64,000 nucleotides of DNA, taken from Aquabacterium lacunae. Its GTDB lineage: Bacteria; Pseudomonadota; Gammaproteobacteria; Burkholderiales; Burkholderiaceae_C. Of this stretch, positions 11,151 to 19,971 are shown one piece after another. Below the pieces are notes generated by a model that searched no databases, was not told the origin of the DNA, and saw nothing but the letters and a program-made list of their open reading frames with translations. How positions within the stretch are numbered: the first letter of the stretch is position 1; every line of letters starts with the position of its first letter. The stretch covers positions 186,001 to 250,000 of the forward strand of contig NZ_SIXI01000005.1 in assembly GCF_004310865.1 (NCBI RefSeq), given 5' to 3'. Both the position numbers and the translations under genes were made by a program.

Positions 11151-12161
11151 ATGGCCCTCGGCACGCTGGACCGCACCCCACCGCCCTTCTTCAAGCAAGG
11201 GCCGTCGGCGTTCACCCGCCTGGTGTTTTTTGCCTCGCTGGCCATTTTCCTGATGGTGGCCGACCTGCGATTCCAGATGGTGCGCCCTTTGAGGGCGGCG
11301 GTGGCCACGGCGCTGCACCCTGTGCAACAGGTGCTTCTGGCGCCCCTGCACTGGTCAGCCCAGGCAGGCGACTACCTGCGGGGCCTTGACGAAGCGCGCG
11401 TGGCCCAGGAGCGAGCCGAGCAGCAGTTGGCCGCGCAGGCCGACGCCCTCATGCGCGAGCGCACGCTGGTGCGCGAAAACGCCGACTTGCGGGCCTTGCT
11501 TGAGCTTCAGCCCCGCGTGCAGGCGCGCAGCATGGCTGCCGAGGTGTTGTACGACGCTCCCGACCCCTACACCCGCAAGATCGTGCTGAGCCGCGGCAGC
11601 AGCGCAGGCGTCAAGCTGGGCTCGCCCGTGCTCGATCGCCAGGGGGTGCTGGGTCAAGTCACCCGTGTGTACCCCCTCACGGCCGAGGTCACGCTCGTGA
11701 CCGACCGCGACGCCGCCATCCCGGTCGTCAATGACCGAACCCAGCAGCGCGGCGTGGCCTATGGCCTGCCGCAGGCGCAGGGCATGGAGTTGCGCTTCAT
11801 GGCTGGCAATGCCGACGTCCAGCAGGGCGATTTGCTGACCACCTCTGGCCTGGACGGCATCTACCCGGAAGGTTTGCCTGTCGCCAAGGTGCTGCGTGTA
11901 GACCGTCGTGCCGATTCGGCGTTTGCTCGCATCCTGCTCACCCCCATGGCCTTGCCAGACCGCCCACGCCATGTGCTGGTGCTGCATCCCTTGTCCGAGC
12001 AGCTGCCAGAGCGCCCTGATCCCTCGGCGCCGCGCGCCACCACTGGCAATGACGGCGCCTCGGCCGCGACCGGCGCGTCTGCGGCATCTGGCGCTTCGGG
12101 CCCGTCAGGGGCTTCCGCTGCGTCGCTGGCCTCGTCACGCGTGACCACGGAAAGGCCCTGA
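11151..12161 (+). CDS. mreC: Rod-shape-determining protein MreC
   Basis: A 336-residue bitopic inner-membrane protein that links MreB to periplasmic PBP2/RodA. It has a short cytoplasmic start, one transmembrane helix at about 22-40, a coiled coil at about 80-115 and the two beta domains of MreC (YDAPDPYTRKIVLSRG through LLTTSGLDGIYPEGLPVAKV). The last 50 or so residues are an unusual Ala/Ser/Gly-rich tail. mreD starts 2 bases after the stop. Confidence 0.95.
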   Translation: MALGTLDRTPPPFFKQGPSAFTRLVFFASLAIFLMVADLRFQMVRPLRAAVATALHPVQQVLLAPLHWSAQAGDYLRGLDEARVAQERAEQQLAAQADALMRERTLVRENADLRALLELQPRVQARSMAAEVLYDAPDPYTRKIVLSRGSSAGVKLGSPVLDRQGVLGQVTRVYPLTAEVTLVTDRDAAIPVVNDRTQQRGVAYGLPQAQGMELRFMAGNADVQQGDLLTTSGLDGIYPEGLPVAKVLRVDRRADSAFARILLTPMALPDRPRHVLVLHPLSEQLPERPDPSAPRATTGNDGASAATGASAASGASGPSGASAASLASSRVTTERP

Positions 12162-12162
12162 C

Positions 12163-12684
12163 ATGAGCATCATGCCGCGTGGTGATCAGTTGCTGCTGCC
12201 GGTCAATCCGGCCTTCATGTGGTTCACATTGGCCGTGGCCTTCATGTTGAACCTGTTGCCGGTGGGCCGGCTGTCGGCCATGCCTGACTTTCTGGCCGTG
12301 GTGGTGGTGTTCTGGAACGTGCACCAGCCGCGGCGCGTCGGCGTGGGCGTGGCCTTCCTGTTCGGCCTGTTCATGGACATTCACGAAGGTGCGCTCCTGG
12401 GGCAGCACGCGCTGGCTTACTCGCTGCTCAGCTATTTCGCCATCACGGTGCACCGCCGCCTGCTGTGGTTCACGGTGGGCTCGCAGACCGTGCAGATCCT
12501 GCCGCTGTTCGTGGCCGCGCACGTGGTTTCGCTGGTGGTGCGCATGGTGGCCGGGGCCTCGTTCCCGGGCTGGGGCCTGATGCTGGCGCCGGTGCTGGAG
12601 GCGGCCCTGTGGCCCGTGGCGCATGCCTTGCTGCTGGCGCCGCAACGCCGTCCGCCCGACCGCGACAAGAACCGACCGCTGTGA
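12163..12684 (+). CDS. mreD: Rod-shape-determining protein MreD
   Basis: A 173-residue integral membrane protein with about five hydrophobic segments, placed exactly where mreD belongs. It starts 2 bases after mreC and ends 4 bases before mrdA, so translation is probably coupled. MreD is a membrane component of the elongasome. The family is poorly conserved, so the call rests on size, hydrophobicity and position. Confidence 0.9.
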   Translation: MSIMPRGDQLLLPVNPAFMWFTLAVAFMLNLLPVGRLSAMPDFLAVVVVFWNVHQPRRVGVGVAFLFGLFMDIHEGALLGQHALAYSLLSYFAITVHRRLLWFTVGSQTVQILPLFVAAHVVSLVVRMVAGASFPGWGLMLAPVLEAALWPVAHALLLAPQRRPPDRDKNRPL

Positions 12685-12688
12685 GCCC

Positions 12689-14932
12689 ATGACGGAGCTC
12701 AAGAACCTCGAAGTCGAACTCAGCCGGTTCCGCACACGCTTGTGGGCGGCGGCCGGCTTCGTGCTGTTCTGCTTCGGGTTGCTGGTGTTTCGGCTGTTGG
12801 TGCTGCAGGTGGTGCGCCACGACGAGCTGGCCACCCAGGCCGAGAACAACCGCATCGCCGTGGTGCCCATCGTGCCCAACCGCGGCCTGATCGTCGACCG
12901 CAATGGCGTGGTGCTGGCCAACAACTATTCGGCCTATACGCTCGAAATCACGCCTTCCAAGGTCGAGAACCTGGAGGCCACCATCGACGAGCTGGCCACC
13001 TTCATCGACATCCAGCCGCGAGACCGTCGCCGCTTCAAGCGCCTGCGAGAAGAATCCAAGCGCTTCGAGTCCATCCCGATCCGCACGCGCCTGACCGACG
13101 AAGAGGTGGCCAAGTTCACCGCGCAGCGCTTCCGATTCCCGGGAGTCGAGGTGCAGGCCCGTTTGTTCCGCCACTATCCCTACGGCGAGCTGGCCAGCCA
13201 CGTGCTGGGCTACATCGGCCGCATCAACCAGAAGGAAAAAGAGGCCATCGAAGACTGGCCCGAAGAAGACCAGGCCAACTACCGCGGCACCGATTACATC
13301 GGCAAGCTGGGCATCGAGCAGGCCTACGAGCGCGACCTGCACGGCATCACCGGTTTCGAAGAGGTCGAGACCAGCGCGGGCGGGCGCGCCGTGCGTCGCC
13401 TGCGCTCCAACCCGGCCACCCCGGGCAACACCCTGCACCTGGCCATCGACATCAAGCTGCAGCACCTGATCGAGCGCCTGTTCGGTGGGCGCCGTGGCGC
13501 GCTGGTGGCCATCGACCCGCGCAATGGCGAGGTGCTGGCCTTCGTGTCCAAGCCCACCTTCGATCCCAACCTGTTTGTCGACGGCATCGACAGCGACAGC
13601 TGGCGCGAGCTCAACGAGTCGATGGACAAACCCCTGTTGAACCGCGCGCTGCGAGGCACCTACCCGCCAGGTTCGACCTACAAGCCCTTCATGGCCCTGG
13701 CGGCCTTGAACACCGGCAAGCGCAGCCCCAGCACCGTGATCATGGACAACGGAGTCTTCTTGTTCGGGGGCCACCGCTTCCGCAGCCCGGAAAACGAAAA
13801 GGGCGGCGCCATGAACATGCGCCGCTCCATCGTCGAGTCGTCGAACGTGTACTACTACTCGCTGGCCAACGAGTTGGGCGTGGACACCATCCACAGCCAG
13901 ATGTCACCCCTGGGCTTTGGTCGCCTCACCGGCATTGACCTGCAAGGCGAGGTCAAGGGCATCCTGCCGTCCACCGAGTGGAAGCGCAAGGCCTACCGCC
14001 GCCCTGAGCAGAAGAAGTGGTACGCCGGCGAAACCATCTCCCTGGGCATTGGCCAGGGCTACAACACCTTCACCATGTTGCAGGTGGCCTCGGCCCTCAG
14101 CACCCTGGTGGCCGACGGGCAGCGCTTCGAGCCCCGGGTGGTGCGAGAGGTCGAAGACGTGGTCACGCGCCAGCGCCGCATCGTTTCGGGGCAGGCCCTG
14201 CCACCGTTGCCGCTCAAGCCCGAGCACACGGCCATCATCCGTGAGGCCATGCACGGGGTCACCACCGAGGGCACCGGCACCCGGGTGTTCGCGGGCGCCA
14301 CCTACCTCAGCGGTGGCAAGACCGGCACGGCGCAAGCCGTCACCTTGCGCCAGAACGAGAAGTACAACGCGTCCAAGATGGCCGAGTACCAGCGCGACCA
14401 CTCCCTGTACGAAGCCTTTGCCCCGGTGGATCAACCCCGGGTTGCGTTGGCGGTGATCGTTGAAAACGCTGGCTTTGGCGCACAGTCGGCCGCACCCATC
14501 GCGCGGCGTGTGCTCGACTACCTGCTGGCGGGCATCTACCCCAGTGAAGAAGACATCGTCGAGGTCAGTCAGGGCCGAGGCATTGCGCCCATAGGCGTGT
14601 CGCGTCGGGTGGCCGATGTGCCTTTGCCGCGCGGCACCGATGCCTTTGGCAGCGACGTGACCGACCCGACCTACACCGAGCAGCCTGGCCTGGGCCCCAT
14701 GCCGGTGCGTGCTGCGTCGTCTGCACAGGGGGCCTCGGCGCCCATGGAGGCCGCCAGCGCCGCATCCGCCGCGCAGGGCGCATCCGCTCCTGTGGCGGCA
14801 TCCGCGGTCACCACAGCGGCGGTCGAGCCTTTGCGTGCGCCCTCGTCCCCGCGGCCGTCCACGCCTTGGGTGGCCGCGGGCGCGTCGGCGCCTGCCTCGA
14901 CCCCCACACGCGCTCCGGGAGCCCGACCATGA
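12689..14932 (+). CDS. mrdA: Penicillin-binding protein 2 (peptidoglycan transpeptidase)
   Basis: A 747-residue class B PBP that cross-links peptidoglycan during lateral elongation. It has an N-terminal transmembrane anchor (about 18-40), a dimerisation/pedestal domain and the transpeptidase domain. The catalytic motifs are STYK with nucleophile Ser329, SSN at 384-386 and KTGT at 544-547. The start at MTELKNLEVELSRF fits the family. After about residue 620 the protein continues in an Ala/Ser/Pro-rich, low-complexity tail of about 120 residues, well beyond the usual end of PBP2. Its stop overlaps the rodA start (ATGA). Confidence 0.96.
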   Translation: MTELKNLEVELSRFRTRLWAAAGFVLFCFGLLVFRLLVLQVVRHDELATQAENNRIAVVPIVPNRGLIVDRNGVVLANNYSAYTLEITPSKVENLEATIDELATFIDIQPRDRRRFKRLREESKRFESIPIRTRLTDEEVAKFTAQRFRFPGVEVQARLFRHYPYGELASHVLGYIGRINQKEKEAIEDWPEEDQANYRGTDYIGKLGIEQAYERDLHGITGFEEVETSAGGRAVRRLRSNPATPGNTLHLAIDIKLQHLIERLFGGRRGALVAIDPRNGEVLAFVSKPTFDPNLFVDGIDSDSWRELNESMDKPLLNRALRGTYPPGSTYKPFMALAALNTGKRSPSTVIMDNGVFLFGGHRFRSPENEKGGAMNMRRSIVESSNVYYYSLANELGVDTIHSQMSPLGFGRLTGIDLQGEVKGILPSTEWKRKAYRRPEQKKWYAGETISLGIGQGYNTFTMLQVASALSTLVADGQRFEPRVVREVEDVVTRQRRIVSGQALPPLPLKPEHTAIIREAMHGVTTEGTGTRVFAGATYLSGGKTGTAQAVTLRQNEKYNASKMAEYQRDHSLYEAFAPVDQPRVALAVIVENAGFGAQSAAPIARRVLDYLLAGIYPSEEDIVEVSQGRGIAPIGVSRRVADVPLPRGTDAFGSDVTDPTYTEQPGLGPMPVRAASSAQGASAPMEAASAASAAQGASAPVAASAVTTAAVEPLRAPSSPRPSTPWVAAGASAPASTPTRAPGARP

Positions 14933-16083
14933 ACGTGGCCTTTGAAAAGCCTTCGCTGTGGCACCGGGTCAGACCGGTGTTTTCCGGGTTCGACCTGCCC
15001 ATGGCGCTGATCCTCATGCTCTTGTGCAGCATGGGCCTGATCGCCATGTACTCGTCGGGCTATGACCATGGCACCCGGTTCGTCGATCATGCTCGCAACA
15101 TGGCCCTGGGTGCCATGATCCTGTTCACCGTGGCTCAGGTGCCTCCGCAGCGCCTGATGGCGCTGGCGCCGCCGTTGTACGTCGCGGGCGTGCTGCTGTT
15201 GATCGCAGTGGAGTTGTTCGGGATCACCAAGAAAGGCGCCACGCGCTGGCTGAACGTGGGCGTGGTCATCCAGCCTTCCGAGATTCTGAAGATCGCGATG
15301 CCGCTGATGCTGGCCTGGTGGTTCCAACGCCGTGAGGGGCAGTTGCGCGGGCTGGACTTTGCCGTGGCTGGCTTGTTGCTGGCCGTGCCGGTCGGCCTGG
15401 TCATGAAGCAGCCCGACCTGGGCACTTCGCTGCTGATCCTGTTCGCCGGGTTGTATGTCATCTACTTTGCTGGCCTGCCCTGGAAGCTCATATTGCCGGT
15501 GGTCGCGGCCGGGGCCATCGGCATCACCACCCTGGTGATGTCAGAGGAGCACATTTGCCAACCTGGTGTGGACTGGGTGGTGCTGCATGACTACCAGAAG
15601 AACCGGGTGTGCACGCTGCTCGATCCTACCAAGGACCCGCTGGGCAAGGGCTTTCACATCATCCAGGGCATGATCGCCATCGGCTCGGGCGGGGTGTCCG
15701 GCAAGGGCTTCATGCAGGGCACGCAAACCCACCTGGAGTTCATTCCTGAACGCACCACCGACTTCATCTTTGCCGCATTCTCAGAAGAGTTCGGCTTGGT
15801 GGGCTGCCTGGCCTTGTTCGCGGCGTTCCTGGCCATGATCTACCGCGGCTTGGTGATCGCCGCACAGGCGCCCACGCAGTTTGCCCGCTTGATGGCCGGC
15901 AGCATTTCCCTGAGTTTTTTCAGTTATGCCTTCGTGAACATGGGCATGGTCAGCGGCATCCTGCCCGTCGTGGGGGTGCCATTGCCCTTCATCAGCTACG
16001 GCGGCACGGCCATGGTCACCCTGGGCCTGTCGCTGGGCATTTTGATGTCGATCGCGCGCAGCCGGGGGCTGATGCAGCGCTGA
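14929..16083 (+). CDS. rodA: Peptidoglycan glycosyltransferase RodA
   Basis: A 384-residue SEDS-family polymerase that builds glycan strands with PBP2 in the elongasome. It has about ten transmembrane helices and the conserved PERTTDFIFA loop, in which the Asp is the family's catalytic residue, as well as the C-terminal PLPFISYGGTAMV segment. It overlaps mrdA by 4 bases, showing translational coupling with its partner enzyme. It is the last gene of the shape operon before coq7. Confidence 0.96.
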   Translation: MNVAFEKPSLWHRVRPVFSGFDLPMALILMLLCSMGLIAMYSSGYDHGTRFVDHARNMALGAMILFTVAQVPPQRLMALAPPLYVAGVLLLIAVELFGITKKGATRWLNVGVVIQPSEILKIAMPLMLAWWFQRREGQLRGLDFAVAGLLLAVPVGLVMKQPDLGTSLLILFAGLYVIYFAGLPWKLILPVVAAGAIGITTLVMSEEHICQPGVDWVVLHDYQKNRVCTLLDPTKDPLGKGFHIIQGMIAIGSGGVSGKGFMQGTQTHLEFIPERTTDFIFAAFSEEFGLVGCLALFAAFLAMIYRGLVIAAQAPTQFARLMAGSISLSFFSYAFVNMGMVSGILPVVGVPLPFISYGGTAMVTLGLSLGILMSIARSRGLMQR

Positions 16084-16166
16084 CACCGCGCGTGACATGC
16101 CGCCTGCCCCAGTTTTGTCTGCCCTGAAGCAAACCCTTGGCGCCCTGCCTGCGCTAGCATGTTGAC

Positions 16167-16847
16167 ATGACTGTGCCTGTTAAGCACCTCGCCAAGACTT
16201 CTTTCTCTGTGGCGCATTCACCCCTGGACCACCTGCTGATCGCGGCCGACAGTGCCTTGCGTGCCGTGTGGGGCGACCATGTGGCCACGCGTGCCTGCCC
16301 ACGCCCGCCAGAAGGCACGCCTGACACCGAGTTGAGCGAGGCCGACAAGCACCATGCGGCGGCCCTGATGCGCGTGAACCATGTGGGCGAGGTGTGCGCC
16401 CAGGCGCTGTACGCCTCGCAGTCGCTGGGCACGCGCGACCCGGCCTTGAAGGCCCATTTCGAGGCAGCGGCCCGCGAAGAAACCGACCACCTGGCCTGGA
16501 CCGAACAGCGTCTGCGCGAACTGGGTGGGCGCACCAGCGTACTCAACCCCTTGTGGTTTGCCGGCTCGTTCGCCATCGGCCTGCTGGCCTCTCGCGCGGG
16601 CGACGCCACCAGCCTGGGCTTCGTGGTCGAAACCGAACGCCAGGTCGAGCACCACCTCGACAGCCACCTCAGCCAGTTGCCTCCGGGTGACGAGCGTTCA
16701 CGCGCCATCGTGCGCCAGATGCGCGACGACGAGATCGCCCACGCCAACGCCGCCCAGCAGGCCGGCGGGGCCGAGTTGCCAGCCCCGGTGCGGGGCCTGA
16801 TGAAGCTCACGGCGCGGGTGATGACCCGCACCGCCTACCACCTGTGA
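16167..16847 (+). CDS. coq7: Coq7-type ubiquinone biosynthesis hydroxylase
   Basis: A 226-residue di-iron monooxygenase (2-polyprenyl-3-methyl-6-methoxy-1,4-benzoquinone monooxygenase) that adds a late hydroxyl group in ubiquinone synthesis. The carboxylate/His ligands typical of this ferritin-like family are in [29 protein letters not shown] and RDDEIAHAN. It follows rodA by 83 bases in the same direction and may have its own promoter. It is convergent with the OsmC-family gene. Confidence 0.93.
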   Translation: MTVPVKHLAKTSFSVAHSPLDHLLIAADSALRAVWGDHVATRACPRPPEGTPDTELSEADKHHAAALMRVNHVGEVCAQALYASQSLGTRDPALKAHFEAAAREETDHLAWTEQRLRELGGRTSVLNPLWFAGSFAIGLLASRAGDATSLGFVVETERQVEHHLDSHLSQLPPGDERSRAIVRQMRDDEIAHANAAQQAGGAELPAPVRGLMKLTARVMTRTAYHL

Positions 16848-16872
16848 CGACGCGCTGACCCGCCGCGGCAGG

Positions 16873-17295
16873 TCAGGCGGCCACCACCTCGAAGCTGGTG
16901 GTGATCTCGGCCGTCTTGCCGATCATGATGCTGGCCGAGCAGTACTTCTCGTGCGACATCTGAATGGCACGGGCCACGGCGGCCTCCGGCAGGTTCACGC
17001 CCGTCACCACGAAGTGCATGTTCACCTGGGTGAACACCTTGGGGTCGGTCTCGGCGCGCTCGGCCGTCAGCTTGAGCTGGCAGCCGCGCACGTCGTGGCG
17101 GCCGCGCTTGAGGATCAGCACCACGTCATAGGCGGTGCAGCCACCGGTGCCGGCCAGCACGGTTTCCATCGGGCGCGGGGCCAGGTTGCGGCCGCCACCC
17201 TCGGGGGCGCCGTCCATGTTGATGATGTGGCCGCTGCCGGTTTCGGCCATGAAGGCCATGCCCGAAGCGGGCTGCCAGTGGATGGTGCATTCCAT
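16873..17295 (-). CDS. OsmC/Ohr-family peroxidase-like protein
   Basis: A 140-residue OsmC-family protein. Members reduce organic hydroperoxides with two cysteines, which are visible here as Cys53 (in GTGGCTAYD) and Cys119 (in HEKYCSAS). The start at MECTIHW has a strong AAGGAG ribosome-binding site, whereas an in-frame upstream start would lack one. The paralogue type (YhfA-like rather than Ohr) is suggested by the short N-terminus and the MGG-free core, but I cannot settle it. It is convergent with coq7. Confidence 0.88.
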   Translation of the reverse strand: MECTIHWQPASGMAFMAETGSGHIINMDGAPEGGGRNLAPRPMETVLAGTGGCTAYDVVLILKRGRHDVRGCQLKLTAERAETDPKVFTQVNMHFVVTGVNLPEAAVARAIQMSHEKYCSASIMIGKTAEITTSFEVVAA

Positions 17296-17404
17296 GTGGG
17301 GCTCCTTGAATCGGCGCCGATTGTGCACTGTCTGCGCGCCCCCTGGTGATTCACGGGTAAACCCGCATCACTTGAGCGCAGCGTGGGGCTTTGTGTGGGA
17401 TAAC

Positions 17405-17434
17405 TTGCGCCCAACCTGTGACAAACGGTATCTT
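17405..17434 (+). promoter_or_regulatory. Sigma-70-like promoter for a candidate small RNA
   Basis: TTGCGC (17405-17410) and TATCTT (17429-17434) are separated by 18 bases, a plausible sigma-70 promoter in a locally AT-richer stretch. No rightward protein gene follows; instead there is a stem-loop and a T-tailed terminator about 120 bases downstream. The predicted transcript would start near 17441. Confidence 0.5.
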
Positions 17435-17440
17435 TGCGTT

Positions 17441-17554
17441 CATTGACGGAACCATTTAATTCAAGTGGTGTCCATCATGTGTTCTGTTTGTCTCCTCCAC
17501 CCCCATTCATTGGTGGATTTCAGCCCGGTGCATGCAAATGCCCCGGGCTTTTTT
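17441..17554 (+). ncRNA. Candidate small RNA with an anti-Shine-Dalgarno run
   Basis: About 114 nucleotides between a promoter-like sequence and a classic intrinsic terminator, with no credible reading frame. It contains CTCCTCC (17492-17498), complementary to Shine-Dalgarno sequences, partly at the base of a hairpin made by TCCACC (17496-17501) and GGTGGA (17512-17517). A toxic class of betaproteobacterial small RNAs with an exposed CCUCC is known, and this element may belong to it; that is recalled knowledge, not a match I could run. The terminator cannot serve coq7, because the OsmC-family gene lies between on the other strand, nor rep, which is transcribed in the opposite direction. Confidence 0.5.
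17522..17554 (+). terminator. Intrinsic terminator of the candidate small RNA
   Basis: AGCCCGG (17522-17528) pairs with CCGGGCT (17543-17549) and is followed by a run of Ts, a textbook rightward intrinsic terminator. Read leftward there is no T-run after the stem, so it is not a rep terminator. Confidence 0.8.
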
Positions 17555-17596
17555 CTGCCCGGCGTCCTGCTTGCGCCTGGCTTGGGTGCTGGGCTT

Positions 17597-19696
17597 TCAG
17601 TCGCCTGAAGGCGGCGGTGCGGCCTTGGCCTTTGCGGCCAGCTCTTCCCGCAGGCGCTTGATGCGTTCTCGGGGGCTCTCGCCTGGGGTGCCTTCGCCCA
17701 GCTTCATCTCGGCCACGAAGCGGCTGGGCATGGCCTGCACGTACTCGCGGCCCTTCTTGCGCCGGCGCAGCACGCACACCATCAGGCTCAACCGGGCCCG
17801 GGTGATGCCCACATACATCAGGCGGCGCTCTTCTTCCACCTGCTGGCCCGAGATCTCGCCTTCTTCGCGAGAAAACGGCAGCAGGCCCTCGTTGCAGCCA
17901 GCCAGCACCACATGGGGCCATTCCAGGCCCTTCGAAGCGTGCAGCGTGGTCAGCGTCACCACGTTCTGGTCGGCGTTGCGTTCGGCCAGGCTGGTGATCA
18001 GCGAGATGGTCTGCGCCACGTCGAGCACGCTCTTGCGCTCGCTCTCGGTGGTCATGCCGCCATCGTTTTCGATCTCCCCGCCGCAGCGCTTGGCCACCCA
18101 GTCGACGAAATCGAGCACGTTGTTCCAGCGGGCCGCGGCCACCTTCTCGTTTTCTTCGTTGTCGTACAGGTGCTGCTCGTAGCCGATCTCCTTGAGCCAT
18201 TCCATCAGGAAGGCCTTGGCGTCTTCGGCGCCGTGCGTGTGGCGGGCCTTGTACTCCAGGTCGTTCACGAAGCGCCCGAACTCGTGCAGGGTGCCCAGCG
18301 CGCGGGCGTTGAGCTTGGCGGCCAGCGAATCGGCGAACAGGGCCTCGAACAGGCTTTTCTTCCACTGGCCGGCGAACTCGCCCAGCGAGCCCAGCGTCTG
18401 GTGGCCGATGCCCCGCTTGGGCGTGGTGGCCGCGCGCAGGAAGGCTGGGTCGTCGTCGTTGTTGATCAGCAGGCGCAGCCAGGCGCAGAGATCCTTGATC
18501 TCGGCCTTGTCGAAAAAGCTCTGGCCACCCGACACCTTGTAGGGGATGTTGGCCTTGCGCAGGGCCTGCTCGAAGATGCGGGCCTGGTGGTTGGCGCGGT
18601 AGAGGATGGCGAAGTTGTTCCACTCCACCGCCGCCTGCACGCCGCTGGCGTTGCCGCCGCGCACGGCCTGGATGCGGGCCACGGCCCGTTCGGCCTCGTG
18701 CTCTTCGTTGTCGCACTCGACCAGGCGCACCGGCTCGCCTTCGCCCAGGTCCGACCACAGCGTCTTCTGGAACAGCTTGGGGTTGAGCTGGATGACGTTG
18801 TTGGCCGCCCGCAAGATGGCGCTGGTCGAGCGGTAGTTCTGCTCCAGCGGGATCACCTTCAGCGTGGGGAAGTCTTGCGGCAGGCGCTTGAGGTTGTCCA
18901 GCGTGGCACCGCGCCAGCCGTAGATCGACTGGTCGTCGTCGCCCACGGCCGTGAAGATGCCGTTCGGGCCCACCAGCAGCTTGAGCATCTCGTACTGCGT
19001 GGCGTTGGTGTCCTGGTATTCGTCGACCAGCACATGCCGCAGCTGGCGCTGCCACTTGGCGCGCACGTGTTCGTGCTCGGCCAGCAGTTTCAGGGGCAGG
19101 CCGATCAGGTCGTCGAAGTCGACCGCCTGGTAGGCCAGCAGCCGCTCTTCGTACAGCTTCATCACCCGCACGGCCACCTGCTCTTCGTCGGTCTTGATCA
19201 CCGACATGGCCTGGCCGCTGGTCAGCCCCATGTTCTTCCACAGGCTGATCTGCCATTGCCAGCTGCGCGCCAGTTTGGCGTCGGTGGTGGCGCCGCAGTC
19301 GCGCAGGATGCTGGTCACGTCGTCGGCGTCCAGGATGGAAAACTGCGGCTTGAGGCCCAGGGCCTCGCCGTCTTCGCGCAGCAGGCGCACGCCCAGCGAG
19401 TGGAAGGTGCACACCATCAGCTTGCCGGCGGCGCGGGGGCCCACCAGGTCCTTCACCCGCTCGCGCATTTCGGCCGCGGCCTTGTTGGTGAAGGTGATGG
19501 CGCCGATCTGCGAGGGCGCCAGGTCGGCGCCATACCCGGGTTGCATCAGCCGGGCGATCTTGTGCGTGATCACGCGTGTCTTGCCCGAGCCCGCGCCCGC
19601 CAGCACCAGGCAGGGGCTGTGCAGGTGCTGCACCGCCTCCATCTGGGCCGGGTTCATCATGGCGGGGCCGGTGTTTTTCACTGCGTGGGAAGACAT
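17597..19696 (-). CDS. rep: ATP-dependent DNA helicase Rep (UvrD/Rep family)
   Basis: A 699-residue superfamily 1A 3'-5' helicase that helps replication forks pass protein blocks. All helicase motifs are visible: Walker A GAGSGKT at 34-40, DEYQDT (motif II), GDDDQSIYGWRGA (III), EQNYRS (IV), TLHASKGLEWPHV (V) and EERRLMYVGITRA (VI). Length and the C-terminal region favour Rep over UvrD or PcrA. I chose the ATG giving MSSHAVKNTG; MNPAQMEAV, 13 codons later, is an alternative, and neither has a clear ribosome-binding site. Confidence 0.9.
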   Translation of the reverse strand: MSSHAVKNTGPAMMNPAQMEAVQHLHSPCLVLAGAGSGKTRVITHKIARLMQPGYGADLAPSQIGAITFTNKAAAEMRERVKDLVGPRAAGKLMVCTFHSLGVRLLREDGEALGLKPQFSILDADDVTSILRDCGATTDAKLARSWQWQISLWKNMGLTSGQAMSVIKTDEEQVAVRVMKLYEERLLAYQAVDFDDLIGLPLKLLAEHEHVRAKWQRQLRHVLVDEYQDTNATQYEMLKLLVGPNGIFTAVGDDDQSIYGWRGATLDNLKRLPQDFPTLKVIPLEQNYRSTSAILRAANNVIQLNPKLFQKTLWSDLGEGEPVRLVECDNEEHEAERAVARIQAVRGGNASGVQAAVEWNNFAILYRANHQARIFEQALRKANIPYKVSGGQSFFDKAEIKDLCAWLRLLINNDDDPAFLRAATTPKRGIGHQTLGSLGEFAGQWKKSLFEALFADSLAAKLNARALGTLHEFGRFVNDLEYKARHTHGAEDAKAFLMEWLKEIGYEQHLYDNEENEKVAAARWNNVLDFVDWVAKRCGGEIENDGGMTTESERKSVLDVAQTISLITSLAERNADQNVVTLTTLHASKGLEWPHVVLAGCNEGLLPFSREEGEISGQQVEEERRLMYVGITRARLSLMVCVLRRRKKGREYVQAMPSRFVAEMKLGEGTPGESPRERIKRLREELAAKAKAAPPPSGD

Positions 19697-19971
19697 CGTG
19701 GCGGCAGGCGGTTCAGTGCGCTGGCAGGGCTCGGCAAGGCGGCAAGGATAGTGCAAGCCGACGGGTTGGCGGGTGGAAGCCGGGTCGCAGGGTTAACCCG
19801 GTCGGGAGGGGCTGCACCCTCCCCCGTGGCCAAGGGGGTCTGTGGCGCATGACGGACTCCATTCCATGGATCGCACTTGACGGTGCGGCAAAGTTCACGG
19901 ACGATGTCAAACAGGATGAGCACATGCCGTCTCGTGGCATCCACCTCGAAAACCGACCAAAAAGGGAACCC
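19697..19971. other. Intergenic region between rep and the PEP-CTERM gene
   Basis: About 275 bases holding the divergent promoters of rep and the PEP-CTERM gene. TTGACG at 19877-19882 is a good -35 for the rightward gene, but the sequence 17 bases later (GACGAT) is a poor -10. AAAGGGAA precedes the PEP-CTERM start codon as a ribosome-binding site. Short reading frames here look spurious. Confidence 0.35.

Noticed and set aside
17475..17590. A small reading frame starting in the candidate small RNA
   Set aside because: It runs straight through the terminator hairpin and lacks a ribosome-binding site, so it cannot be a translated product of this transcript.
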